Assembly: GCA_910584695.1 (NCBI GenBank)
Contig: CAJUBR010000085.1
Location: 1 to 10,630, forward strand
Length of the DNA stretch: 10,630 bases
Direction of reading: 5' to 3'
Source: an uncultured Lachnospiraceae bacterium
GTDB lineage: Bacteria; Bacillota; Clostridia; Lachnospirales; Lachnospiraceae
Shown: positions 1-7,605 of the stretch, piece by piece
Layout: each line of letters opens with the position of its first letter
How positions within the stretch are numbered: the stretch's first letter is position 1
The notes under the pieces: generated by a model
Told to the model about the DNA's origin: nothing
The model's database searches: none
The model's input: the letters and a program-made list of their open reading frames with translations, nothing else
Made by a program: the position numbers and the translations under genes

Positions 1-1
1 A

Positions 2-817
2 AAAAATATTCCCATTGTCTTTATCTCAGCATTTGATGATCCCAAAGATATTGTGGAAGGCTTTTTCCTTGGGGGTGCGGACTATATTACCAAGCCGTTT
101 ATCTCAGAGGTTGTGAAGGCTCGAGTGGGTGTGCATCTTCATTTATATGAAGCCAACAGGGAACTTATGGAAATGAACAGGCGTCTTCAGATTTCGATTC
201 GGGAACAGTTAGATCAGATGGAAGCAGAGAAAAAAAATATATTGTATGCCATGGCAAATGTTGCAGCCCAGAATTCCTGTTACAGTGAAGCCTATAGAGA
301 GAAATTAAGAAAAAATTGCAGAATTCTGGCACAGGGAATGCAACTTTCTGCTTTGTTTGAAGATAAGATTTCGGATACGGATGTGGATACGATAGAGTTG
401 GCAGCACCTCTTTGTGACATCGGTAACATTGGGATTTCGAAGGAACTGCTGCAAAAGGAAACAGAACTGACGGATGAAGAAAGAATTATCATACAAAATC
501 ATACAAATATAGGAGCTAAATTGTTAAGTGATCTTTGTGTTAATAATGACTACAATGATTTTATCCGTACCTCTATTGATATTGCCCGTTGTCATCATGA
601 AAACTGGGACGGAAGTGGCTATCCCAATGGAATATGCAAAGAGGAGATTCCGCTTGCTGCACAGATTGTTTCTATTGTGGAACGATATTGTACATTAACA
701 GAGAAAGAAAATTATAGTAAAGAGGAGGCCCTTCAAATTATGAATGGGGAACAGGGTACAAAATTTAATCCGGATATTTTTAAAATATATTGTAAAATAT
801 CACGTCAATTATACTAA
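2..817 (+). CDS. Receiver / HD-GYP-like response regulator (5' end outside window), catalytic HD pair degraded
   Basis: The reading frame is open from the left edge, so the start lies outside; a GTG at 53 falls inside the receiver fold and is not the start. The first 33 visible residues are the end of a receiver domain, with the switch Ser in VFISAFDD and the conserved Lys in DYITKPF; the phospho-acceptor Asp is off the window. A coiled-coil-like helix (about visible residues 36-80) leads to an HD-GYP fold. HHENWDGSGYP and the His of IQNHTNIGA are present. However, the usual HDIGKIGIP reads CDIGNIGIS (Cys at 413-415), the usual DvyDALT reads ERYCTLT, and the early His appears to be Tyr. Active family members hydrolyse cyclic di-GMP; this one has lost several metal ligands, so I infer it is a non-catalytic binder or scaffold. 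It lies 39 bases before cheR, probably in the same operon. Confidence 0.85.
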   Translation, partial: KNIPIVFISAFDDPKDIVEGFFLGGADYITKPFISEVVKARVGVHLHLYEANRELMEMNRRLQISIREQLDQMEAEKKNILYAMANVAAQNSCYSEAYREKLRKNCRILAQGMQLSALFEDKISDTDVDTIELAAPLCDIGNIGISKELLQKETELTDEERIIIQNHTNIGAKLLSDLCVNNDYNDFIRTSIDIARCHHENWDGSGYPNGICKEEIPLAAQIVSIVERYCTLTEKENYSKEEALQIMNGEQGTKFNPDIFKIYCKISRQLY

Positions 818-856
818 ACTGAGTAATTCTATTATTTTGACGGGAGGAATGGTAAT

Positions 857-1675
857 ATGATAACAGATGAAGAATTTAGAAGAATTTCAGTTTATATGAA
901 ACAGCGTTATGGTATCGATCTAAGCCAGAAAAAGGTTATTGTAAACGGTCGGCTGGAGAATCGTTTGAAGGAAGGTGGCTGGAAAAATTATACCGAATTT
1001 ATGAATGCGGTAGAAAAAGATAAGTCAGGTTCTTTGGAAAAGATGATGGTGGATGCACTGACAACAAATCACACATATTTTATGAGAGAATTTGAACATT
1101 TTGATTATTTCAAAAATGTGGTGCTCCCATGGGTAAGAAAGCGGGAAGGAAGCAAAAAGGATGTGCGGGTCTGGTGTGGTGCGGCCTCCTCAGGAGAAGA
1201 ACCTTATATGATTGCAATGGTTTTATATGATTTTTTCGGATTGGAAAGAGAGCAATGGGATACGCAGCTTCTTGCAACCGATCTGTCAACGGGAATTTTG
1301 CAGCAGGCAATGGCAGGTGTTTATAATGCGGAACAGCTTAAGAATCTGCCGGAGGCGTGGAAAAGACACTTTTTTAAAGCGATGGATGGCGGTCGCCAGT
1401 ACAGGGTGACGGAAGAATTAAAAAGACAGGTTATTTTCCGAAAATTTAATCTGATGGATCCGTTTCCTTTTAAAAAGAAAATGCATACTATATTTTTGCG
1501 CAATGTTATGATATATTTTGATGAGAAGACAAAAAAGGAATTGGTTCAGAAGGTATATGATGCTTTAGAACCTGGAGGATATCTGTTTATAGGAACTACC
1601 GAGACGCTTGACAGAGGAAGTACACCGTTTCAGATTATCCAGCCGTCAATATTTAGGAAAAGAGAAGGGGAGTGA
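857..1675 (+). CDS. cheR: Chemotaxis protein methyltransferase CheR
   Basis: CheR is the cytoplasmic enzyme that moves methyl groups from S-adenosylmethionine to glutamates on chemoreceptors, setting adaptation together with CheB. The 272-residue length is normal. An N-terminal helical domain (about 1-75) ends in TTNHTYFMRE, matching the family's TTNxTxFFRE. The SAM-binding Rossmann fold follows, with VWCGAASSGEEPYMIAM at about 105-121, LLATDLS at 138-144 and FLRNVMIYF at 213-221 (family usually CRNVMIYF). It ends with a typical EPGGYLFIGTTETL. The ATG start has GGGAGG at 842-847, nine bases upstream. The stop is 7 bases before cheB. All key SAM-pocket motifs look intact, so I expect an active enzyme. 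No C-terminal TPR extension is present. The likely substrate is the MCP encoded at the end of this operon (inference from context). Confidence 0.97.
   Translation: MITDEEFRRISVYMKQRYGIDLSQKKVIVNGRLENRLKEGGWKNYTEFMNAVEKDKSGSLEKMMVDALTTNHTYFMREFEHFDYFKNVVLPWVRKREGSKKDVRVWCGAASSGEEPYMIAMVLYDFFGLEREQWDTQLLATDLSTGILQQAMAGVYNAEQLKNLPEAWKRHFFKAMDGGRQYRVTEELKRQVIFRKFNLMDPFPFKKKMHTIFLRNVMIYFDEKTKKELVQKVYDALEPGGYLFIGTTETLDRGSTPFQIIQPSIFRKREGE
1665..1672 (+). promoter_or_regulatory. Ribosome site that decides the cheB start
   Basis: AAGGGGAG inside the last codons of cheR, ten bases before ATG 1683. The frame stays open upstream to an ATG at 1608, but that would add 25 unconserved residues inside cheR. 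MQPIKVLIVEDS, the normal receiver N-terminus, begins at 1683. Confidence 0.75.
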
Positions 1676-1682
1676 TGAATAT

Positions 1683-2717
1683 ATGCAGCCAATTAAGGTT
1701 TTGATTGTAGAGGATTCTCTGGTATTTAGGGAATTGCTGGTTCAGAATTTGAATAAGGATCCGGCAATTCAGGTAGTGGGAACGGCAAAGGATCCCTTTG
1801 AAGCAAGAGATGCGATCTTGAAACTAAAACCGGATGTTATGACTTTAGATGTGGAACTTCCAAGAATGAGTGGAATAGAGTTTTTGAGGAAATTAATACC
1901 ACAGTATCCACTGCCTGTTGTGGTGATCAGTTCTTTAAGTGATAAGGTGTTTGATGCGATGCAGGCAGGTGCAGTGGATTTTGTGGCAAAACCGGCCGTT
2001 TCAAATCGTTCACAGCTAGAAGATTTTATTAAAAATGAGCTTTTGGTAAAAATTAAAATTGCTTCTACGGCTAAGATCAGCAATATAAAGAAAACGGTTA
2101 TGATGAATGGCGGACAGCAACAGGCACTTTCGGGAAAGAAAAGTAATCTCATTGTGGCGATTGGTGCTTCCACGGGTGGCACGGAAGCAATTTTCGATGT
2201 TGTAAAGGGGTTCGGAACGGATATTCCCGGTGTGGTTGTGGTACAGCATATGCCGCCAGGATTTACGAAAATGTATGCCAAAAGACTGAATGACCAGTGC
2301 CGGATTCAGGTAAAAGAGGCAGAGACCGGGGACAGGGTGCTTCCGGGACATATGCTGATTGCACCCGGTGGGGATAGACATATGAAGCTTGTGAAGGTGA
2401 ACGGTGTCTATCAGGTGGAATGTAAAGCCGGTCCAAGAGTAAACGGGCACTGTCCGTCAGTAGATGTATTATTTGATTCTGTTGCAAGTACGGCAGGTGC
2501 CGATGCAGTTGGAATTATTTTAACCGGAATGGGAGGCGATGGTGCTAAAGGGTTGCTGGCCATGAGGAGGGCCGGTGCGAGAACCATCGGGCAGGATGAA
2601 TCCTCCTGTGTTGTTTATGGAATGCCAAAGGTTGCTTATGATCTGGGTGCAGTGGAATATCAGGAGAAATTATCCAATATTTCAGAAAGAACATATTCAC
2701 TTTTAAATAAAATGTAA
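1683..2717 (+). CDS. cheB: Protein-glutamate methylesterase/deamidase CheB
   Basis: CheB removes methyl groups from receptor glutamyl esters, and in many species deamidates receptor glutamines. It is switched on when CheA phosphorylates its receiver domain. The 344-residue product has a receiver domain at 1-105, with acidic E10/D11, phospho-acceptor D56 in MTLDVELP, switch Ser at about 83 and K103. A linker of about 45 residues follows, then the esterase domain at about 153-344. The catalytic triad is visible: S163 in GASTGG, H189 in VQHMPPGF and D286 in TGMGGDGA. Length and spacing match the enteric enzyme closely, so it should be active. The start at 1683 is chosen because the receiver begins there and a ribosome site lies in the end of cheR. 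It is followed 12 bases later by the CheY-like gene. Confidence 0.97.
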   Translation: MQPIKVLIVEDSLVFRELLVQNLNKDPAIQVVGTAKDPFEARDAILKLKPDVMTLDVELPRMSGIEFLRKLIPQYPLPVVVISSLSDKVFDAMQAGAVDFVAKPAVSNRSQLEDFIKNELLVKIKIASTAKISNIKKTVMMNGGQQQALSGKKSNLIVAIGASTGGTEAIFDVVKGFGTDIPGVVVVQHMPPGFTKMYAKRLNDQCRIQVKEAETGDRVLPGHMLIAPGGDRHMKLVKVNGVYQVECKAGPRVNGHCPSVDVLFDSVASTAGADAVGIILTGMGGDGAKGLLAMRRAGARTIGQDESSCVVYGMPKVAYDLGAVEYQEKLSNISERTYSLLNKM

Positions 2718-2729
2718 AGGAGAGAAAGA

Positions 2730-3122
2730 ATGAAGATTTTATTGTCTGAAGATGATTTTGCGACAAGAAAATTTATGACAAAATTTCTGTCAAAGTATGG
2801 TGAGTGTGATGTTACTGTGGATGGAATGGAAGCGGTAGACGCATTTATGATGGCTTTGGAGGATGGAGAACCATATGATCTGGCATGTCTTGATATTATG
2901 ATGCCAGTTATGGATGGATACCAGGCATTAGTGGGTATCCGTAATCTGGAGAAAGAAAGAAATATTCCGGAAGATAAGGCAGTAAAGGTTATTATGACGA
3001 CTGCCCTGAATGATGAATCTAATGTCAAGATGGCATTTGAACTGGGCTGTACGATATATTCCGGAAAGCCCATTGATCAGGAAAAGTTTGAACAGGCATT
3101 AAAAAAACTGAACCTGATTTAA
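2730..3122 (+). CDS. cheY: CheY-like single-domain response regulator
   Basis: A 130-residue stand-alone receiver domain, expected to take phosphate from CheA and carry the signal to an output. Visible residues are acidic E7/D8, phospho-acceptor D55 in LACLDIMMP, T90/T91 in VIMTTA, Y110 (three residues before the Lys, like the signalling Tyr of CheY) and K113 in GKPI. The segment between helix 3 and strand 4 (about 70-86) is longer than in enteric CheY. This is typical of a receiver subfamily often found beside CheA in Clostridia and deltaproteobacteria (recollection, not searched). A strong AAGGAGA lies at 2717-2723. The gene sits 12 bases after cheB and 40 before cheA. Whether its target is the flagellar switch or another protein cannot be read from sequence, so the symbol is by role. 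Confidence 0.85.
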   Translation: MKILLSEDDFATRKFMTKFLSKYGECDVTVDGMEAVDAFMMALEDGEPYDLACLDIMMPVMDGYQALVGIRNLEKERNIPEDKAVKVIMTTALNDESNVKMAFELGCTIYSGKPIDQEKFEQALKKLNLI

Positions 3123-3162
3123 CAAAAGAGAATATTAGAAATATGAAGGAAAGGAGAAGAAT

Positions 3163-5346
3163 ATGGCTGAAGAATTTAGCACAGACGGCATGCTGGACAT
3201 GTATTTGTTTGAAAATGGACAGCTGTTGGAACAGCTTCAGGAGACAGTTCTTGAACAAAAAGATGCAGACTGCTTTGATGAGGACAGTATAAATGAGATA
3301 TTCAGAACCATGCATACCATTAAAGGGTCTTCGGGCATCATGATGTTTGATGATATAACGGCTGTTTCGCATAAGCTGGAGGATGTATTCTATTATCTGA
3401 GAGAATCCCATCCTGAGCATGTACCGCATTTGGAATTGGTTGAACATGTATTAGAAGTAGAGGATTTTATTTCAAGTGAAATGGAAAAGATTCGTAATGG
3501 TGACCCGGTAGATGGGGATTCCAGTGAAATTATAGCGGGTCTTGATAAATTTCTGGATATGATTAAAAATGGTGGGGTGGAGGAAGGAATCGAACCACCA
3601 CCTGAAAATGTACATGAGGAGCCAAAACACTTTTATATAGCACCTGTAGCTACCAGTGCCAGCAGGTTTTATAGAATCTATATTAACTTTTTTCCTGAAA
3701 CGGAAATGGCAAATGTTCATGCCTATAAGGTTGTTTATTCATTAAAAGAAATAGCAGAAGATTTACTGTATTCACCGGAGGATATCATTTCGGATGAAAC
3801 AAGTGCCCAAACGATTATTGATGATGGTTTTAAGATTCTTTTACAGGCTCAGTGCAGTGAAGAAGAGATACGAAAGATAATCGGTGTGGGTTATGACATC
3901 GAAAAAGTAGATGTCTATGAGTGTAAAGCGGAGGAATTTCTCTTAGGCTTTGATTTCGGGGAGCAGGATGAACCGTTAGCGGTAATTGATCTGGATTCCA
4001 GTGTGGAGGAAATTGAAAGCAAAGCAGAGGCGAAGGCAGAAGGAAACAGTGAAGAACCAAAGGAAACAAAAGAGAAAAAGGAACCCGCCAAGCCTAAGAT
4101 GGCACCGGGTGATTTTGTTATTAAATCCAAAGAGCCCGGCAAGGCAAAGAAACTGGCAAAGGATAGAAATAAAGGAGAAAAGGCTACCTTTATCAGTGTG
4201 AATGTAAAAAAGATGGATCAACTAATGGATTTGATAGGGGAATTAGTTATTTCCGAATCGGTGGTACTGCAGAATCCGGATTTAAAGGTGCCGGGACTTA
4301 ATCTTGACCGGTTTAATAAGGCAGCAGCCCAGTTATCCAAGATTTCTACGGATTTGCAGGATGTCATCATGTCAATGCGGATGGTATCACTGGCCAATAC
4401 ATTCCAGAAGATGAACCGGATCGTATTCGATGTATCCAGAAAGCTGGGGAAAGACATTGAATTTGAGATGGTAGGAGAGCAGACGGAGGTAGATAAGAAT
4501 ATTATTGAGAAGATTTCGGATCCGTTAATGCATATCGTTAGAAATTCCGTTGACCATGGAATTGAAGAAAAAGAGCAGCGTCTGGAAAGTGGAAAATCTG
4601 AAAAAGGTAAAGTAATCTTGTCTGCAAAGACGGAAGCCGGAAAGGTCTGGATCAGTGTTGAAGATGACGGACAGGGACTTGACAGAGAAAAGATACTGAA
4701 AAAAGCAAGAAAACAGGGATTGCTGGATGAAAACAAACCGGATGAGGCATATGCGGACAAAGAAGTATATCAGTTTATAACACTTCCTGGTTTTTCTACC
4801 AATGAAGAGGTGACAGAGTATTCCGGCCGGGGCGTAGGTATGGATGTTGTAGTCCAAAATATACAGTCAATCGGTGGTACTCTGGATATTGAAAGTACTC
4901 CTGGACTTGGCAGTATTATGAGTTTAAAGATTCCTTTGACACTTGCTATTATTGATGGTATTGTTTTGGAAACGGGAAATTCTTCTTTTGTACTGGAAAC
5001 AGGTGTGATTAAGGAATTTGTCCGTGTGAAAGAAGATATGATGATTTATGAGCCAAATGGCGATGAATATATCATGATACGTGGCGAATGTTATCCGGTA
5101 CTCCGGCTTGGCAGATGGTATGGCTTGGAGCATTACCGTGAAGCAGTTGAAGATGGAGTCATGTTGATTCTGGAAGTAGAGGAACAAAGAGTTTGTTTGT
5201 TGGTTGACAAACTGATTGGAGAACAGGAAATTGTTGTGAAGCCAATTCCTTCTTATATTAAGAAGGTTAAAGGTTTATCCGGTTGTACACAGCTTGGTGA
5301 CGGAAGTATTGCTTTAATTTTAGATGCCACCGGATTAATGGAATAA
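3163..5346 (+). CDS. cheA: Chemotaxis sensor histidine kinase CheA
   Basis: CheA is the central kinase of the receptor array: it autophosphorylates on the P1 His and passes phosphate to CheY and CheB. All five domains are visible in 727 residues. P1 (about 1-135) has the phospho-His H51 in MHTIKGSSG. The P2-like regulator-docking domain (about 168-260) begins SRFYRIYINF. A very charged Glu/Lys linker covers about 281-340. The P3 dimerisation helices (about 342-405) contain MDQLMDLIGELVI. The P4 ATP domain (about 406-592) has the N box around N461 and H465, G1 EDDGQGLD at 500-507, the lid segment FITLPGFST and G2 YSGRGVGMD. The CheW-like P5 domain covers about 595-725. AAGGAG at 3151-3156 is six bases before the ATG. 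Nothing key is missing, so I expect an active kinase. cheW follows 25 bases later. Confidence 0.98.
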   Translation: MAEEFSTDGMLDMYLFENGQLLEQLQETVLEQKDADCFDEDSINEIFRTMHTIKGSSGIMMFDDITAVSHKLEDVFYYLRESHPEHVPHLELVEHVLEVEDFISSEMEKIRNGDPVDGDSSEIIAGLDKFLDMIKNGGVEEGIEPPPENVHEEPKHFYIAPVATSASRFYRIYINFFPETEMANVHAYKVVYSLKEIAEDLLYSPEDIISDETSAQTIIDDGFKILLQAQCSEEEIRKIIGVGYDIEKVDVYECKAEEFLLGFDFGEQDEPLAVIDLDSSVEEIESKAEAKAEGNSEEPKETKEKKEPAKPKMAPGDFVIKSKEPGKAKKLAKDRNKGEKATFISVNVKKMDQLMDLIGELVISESVVLQNPDLKVPGLNLDRFNKAAAQLSKISTDLQDVIMSMRMVSLANTFQKMNRIVFDVSRKLGKDIEFEMVGEQTEVDKNIIEKISDPLMHIVRNSVDHGIEEKEQRLESGKSEKGKVILSAKTEAGKVWISVEDDGQGLDREKILKKARKQGLLDENKPDEAYADKEVYQFITLPGFSTNEEVTEYSGRGVGMDVVVQNIQSIGGTLDIESTPGLGSIMSLKIPLTLAIIDGIVLETGNSSFVLETGVIKEFVRVKEDMMIYEPNGDEYIMIRGECYPVLRLGRWYGLEHYREAVEDGVMLILEVEEQRVCLLVDKLIGEQEIVVKPIPSYIKKVKGLSGCTQLGDGSIALILDATGLME

Positions 5347-5371
5347 AATTATAGAAAGGAACGGTAATCAT

Positions 5372-5917
5372 ATGGATGAAACAAGCGAATTGAAGAAACA
5401 GACAGCAGGCGTTTCAAATGATGAGAACAATGAAAAGGGCAAGTATATGACCTTCAAATCCGGAAATGAATATTTCGGGCTTGCAATTCAATATGTGAAT
5501 GAAATTATTCAGATGCAGGAAATCACAGCAATTCCTGAAACAGAGGATTATATTAAAGGTCTTATTAATTTGAGAGGAAAGGTTGTCCCAGTTATTGATG
5601 TCCGCCTTCGATTTAAACAAAAGCCATTAGAGTATAATGACAGAACCTGTATTATTGTGGTGAATGTAAAATCGACAGTAGTAGGATTGATTGTAGAAAA
5701 AATTGCAGAGGTGGTTGAGATTAATGAGGATAATATATTACCGCCGCCTAAAATCGGACACTCAGATAAAGTTCAGAATAAATATGTTTATGGTATCGGC
5801 AAGGTGGGAAATGCTGTTAAATTGCTTTTGGATCCCGATAAATTATTAAATGATGAAGATTTATCAATTGTAGAACAAGCTAATGATTTAAATATGGAAG
5901 AAGAAGGAGAGGTATGA
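5372..5917 (+). CDS. cheW: Chemotaxis coupling protein CheW
   Basis: CheW is the scaffold that links chemoreceptors to the P5 domain of CheA in the array. The product has 181 residues. The CheW fold runs from about 24 (KYMTFKSGNEYFGLAI) to about 165, with the signature IKGLINLRGKVVPVID and the usual second-subdomain segment VVGLIVEKIAEVVEI. An N-terminal tail of about 23 polar residues and an acidic C-terminal tail (NMEEEGEV) extend past the fold; neither looks like a known domain. There is no receiver domain, so this is not CheV. The ribosome site AAAGGA is at 5355-5360. The stop codon overlaps an ATG at 5914, but the MCP start is more likely 5920, giving a two-base gap. Tight coupling with the MCP gene suggests they are made together. 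Confidence 0.96.
   Translation: MDETSELKKQTAGVSNDENNEKGKYMTFKSGNEYFGLAIQYVNEIIQMQEITAIPETEDYIKGLINLRGKVVPVIDVRLRFKQKPLEYNDRTCIIVVNVKSTVVGLIVEKIAEVVEINEDNILPPPKIGHSDKVQNKYVYGIGKVGNAVKLLLDPDKLLNDEDLSIVEQANDLNMEEEGEV
5904..5912 (+). promoter_or_regulatory. Ribosome site favouring the second MCP start (5920)
   Basis: AAGGAG at 5904-5909, within AAGGAGAGG. It is four bases from ATG 5914 and ten from ATG 5920, so 5920 has the workable spacing. Choosing 5914 would add only two residues (Met-Ile) and overlap the cheW stop as ATGA. Both starts remain possible. Confidence 0.55.
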
Positions 5918-5919
5918 TT

Positions 5920-7389
5920 ATGAAAGACATGAAGATGAAAACAAAAATGATTATAGGTTTTGTTATTCCGACTATATTTATAATTGCGAATGTATTGATT
6001 GGAATGAGTGCAATTAGTGATATTAGCCACAGAGTGGCTGAGACGCAGGAAGAAGAAATTGCGGACATAAAACAGACAATGAAGGATATCGGAGCAGATG
6101 AACAAAAAGCTGAACTTTTGATACAAGCCGTTACGGCTTCACAAGAGAACGGTTTAGACAAGATACAGAAATTAGCATCCAGATCCAATTGGTTTAGCTT
6201 TGGATTGGTAGCGGTATCCGTTATCATTACCGTTATTTTGTCAACAAATTTAATTAAGGCTATTAACAAATCTGTTATGCAGTTGTCCCGGGCAGCAAGG
6301 GAGATTGCAGCAGGGCGCGTGGATGTGGAAATGGAAAAATACCACAACGATGAGTTTGGTGAATTAGTAGATGAATATACAAAAGTAATTAGTAATATGA
6401 AGTATCAGGCTGGCATTGCAGAAGAAGTAGCAAACGGTAATCTTACAGTTCAGGTTGATGTGAAGTCAAGTGATGATGTATTGACAGGTGCTTTGAAGAA
6501 GCTGGTAGAGGATAATCTTCATGCATTATCTAATATTAGTGATGCAGGTTCACAGGTTACAGTCAGCTCTTCTCAGGTAGCAAGTGCAAGCCAGGCATTG
6601 GCTCAGGGTTCTACCGAGCAGGCAAGTGCAATTGAAGAGATTACTGCATCAATCGACGAAATTGCAGATAAGACAAAAGAGAATGCAGAGGAAGCTAATT
6701 CTGCTGCAGGGCTGGTGGCTCGTGCAATTGCAGATGTTAAACAGGGGAATAAGCAGATGCAGGATATGATGACTGCAATGCAGGATATTAATAAGTCATC
6801 TGAGAGTATCTCTAAAATTATTAAGACAATTGATGATATTGCTTTTCAGACCAATATTCTTGCATTAAATGCAGCAGTTGAAGCTGCAAGAGCAGGCGAG
6901 GCAGGAAAAGGTTTTGCAGTTGTAGCAGAAGAAGTTAGAAGCTTAGCAGCTAAGAGTGCAGCAGCATCAGGTGAGACGGCTGAATTAATTGAAGAATCAA
7001 TTGAGAGAGTAAGTGCAGGGTCTAGAATCGCAGATGAAACAGCAAAAGCGATGGAAGAAATTTCAAAGGTTGTTCAGGAAAGTGAAGTTATCATTAACGG
7101 TATCGCAGAGTCTTCTAATTATCAGGCAACTGCGGTAGCCCAGATTGAACAGGCGATCACACAGGTATCTCAGGTAGTACAGACAAATTCTGCTACTAGT
7201 GAGCAGTGTGCGGCTGCCAGTGAAGAGTTGTCTAATCAGGCATCAAGAATGAGAGAAATGCTTTCTATTTACAATTTAGGTTCCGGACATACAGCATCAT
7301 CCTTCGGCAGTTCATCGTATTCGTCATCTTCCGTGTCAGGTACGAACGAACAGGTGATTTCTCTTGGAGATGATTTTGGCAAATATTAA
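5920..7389 (+). CDS. Methyl-accepting chemotaxis protein with a very short extracellular loop and two HAMP-like units
   Basis: A transmembrane chemoreceptor that controls CheA through CheW and is the expected substrate of CheR and CheB. In the 489-residue form, TM1 is about 10-32 (rich in Ile/Val/Phe), an outer segment of only about 58 residues covers 33-90, and TM2 is about 92-112. A HAMP domain follows at about 113-162, with a second HAMP-like unit at about 163-202 containing EEVANGNLTVQV. The signalling hairpin tip is fully typical: FQTNILALNAAVEAARAGE at about 309-327, then GKGFAVVAEEVRSLA. Each arm is roughly 17-18 heptads long by counting. After residue 452 comes a Ser/Gly-rich flexible tail ending DDFGKY. 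The loop is too small for a dCache, sCache or normal four-helix sensor domain. It is the last gene of the operon and is followed by a terminator. Confidence 0.95.
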   Translation: MKDMKMKTKMIIGFVIPTIFIIANVLIGMSAISDISHRVAETQEEEIADIKQTMKDIGADEQKAELLIQAVTASQENGLDKIQKLASRSNWFSFGLVAVSVIITVILSTNLIKAINKSVMQLSRAAREIAAGRVDVEMEKYHNDEFGELVDEYTKVISNMKYQAGIAEEVANGNLTVQVDVKSSDDVLTGALKKLVEDNLHALSNISDAGSQVTVSSSQVASASQALAQGSTEQASAIEEITASIDEIADKTKENAEEANSAAGLVARAIADVKQGNKQMQDMMTAMQDINKSSESISKIIKTIDDIAFQTNILALNAAVEAARAGEAGKGFAVVAEEVRSLAAKSAAASGETAELIEESIERVSAGSRIADETAKAMEEISKVVQESEVIINGIAESSNYQATAVAQIEQAITQVSQVVQTNSATSEQCAAASEELSNQASRMREMLSIYNLGSGHTASSFGSSSYSSSSVSGTNEQVISLGDDFGKY

Positions 7390-7398
7390 ATACAACCG

Positions 7399-7432
7399 GC
7401 ACCATCCACTTGATGGATGGTGCTAATTTATT
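7399..7432 (+). terminator. Intrinsic terminator of the chemosensory operon
   Basis: Perfect 10-bp inverted repeat: GCACCATCCA (7399-7408), five-base loop, TGGATGGTGC (7414-7423). It begins ten bases after the MCP stop and is followed by TAATTTATT. The T-run is interrupted, so termination may be leaky. Confidence 0.8.
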
Positions 7433-7439
7433 CCTGCGG

Positions 7440-7565
7440 GCAATGAGTCAAGCGGACATGCTCGCATGTCCATTTGGCGAATGCTGCGAGGGTCAAATAC
7501 CCCGCAGCTCTGCTGTGTTGGAAGTTTGATGCCCTGTAGCTTGCTGCAGGGTTATTGACTCTTGC
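7440..7565 (+). repeat. Block of nested inverted repeats between the MCP gene and the SprA-related gene
   Basis: The gap 7433-7605 holds no gene. Its outer arms pair: 7440-7451 with 7555-7565 (GCAA-GAGTCAA against TTGACTCTTGC, 11 pairs, bulged T at 7444). Inside are three further stems. GGACATGC (7454-7461) pairs with GCATGTCC (7464-7471). CGCAGC (7503-7508) pairs with GCTGTG (7512-7517, one G-U). CCCTGTAGC (7532-7540) pairs with GCTGCAGGG (7543-7551, one G-U). The layout suits a folded RNA leader or a dispersed palindromic element of Lachnospiraceae genomes. I see no convincing promoter in it: TTGACT at 7555 has no partner -10. The pairings are seen directly; function is unknown. Confidence 0.6.
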
Positions 7566-7605
7566 AAGCAGCGAGTGAAGGACTGAAAAGGAAAGGAGTG
7601 GTTTC

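Noticed and set aside
53..55. GTG as start of the first gene
   Set aside because: The frame is open to the left edge and the residues before it (PIVFISAFDD) are typical receiver-domain sequence, so the gene begins outside the window.
1608..1682. Longer CheB starting at ATG 1608
   Set aside because: The extra 25 residues overlap cheR and match no receiver domain; ATG 1683 has a ribosome site and the normal N-terminus.
1769..2281. 170-residue open frame on the - strand inside cheB
   Set aside because: Fully opposite a conserved gene, no ribosome site or recognisable domain; an antisense shadow.
3984..4185. Glu/Lys-rich repeats in cheA as a tandem repeat or frameshift
   Set aside because: The frame is uninterrupted and a charged flexible linker between P2 and P3 is normal for CheA.
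4218..4760. 180-residue open frame on the - strand inside cheA
   Set aside because: Shadow of the P3/P4 coding region; composition is Ser/Phe-rich as expected from the complement of Glu/Lys codons.
5880..6347. 155-residue hydrophobic-looking open frame on the - strand over the cheW/MCP junction
   Set aside because: The apparent membrane segments come from reading the complement of the MCP codons; no start signal of its own.
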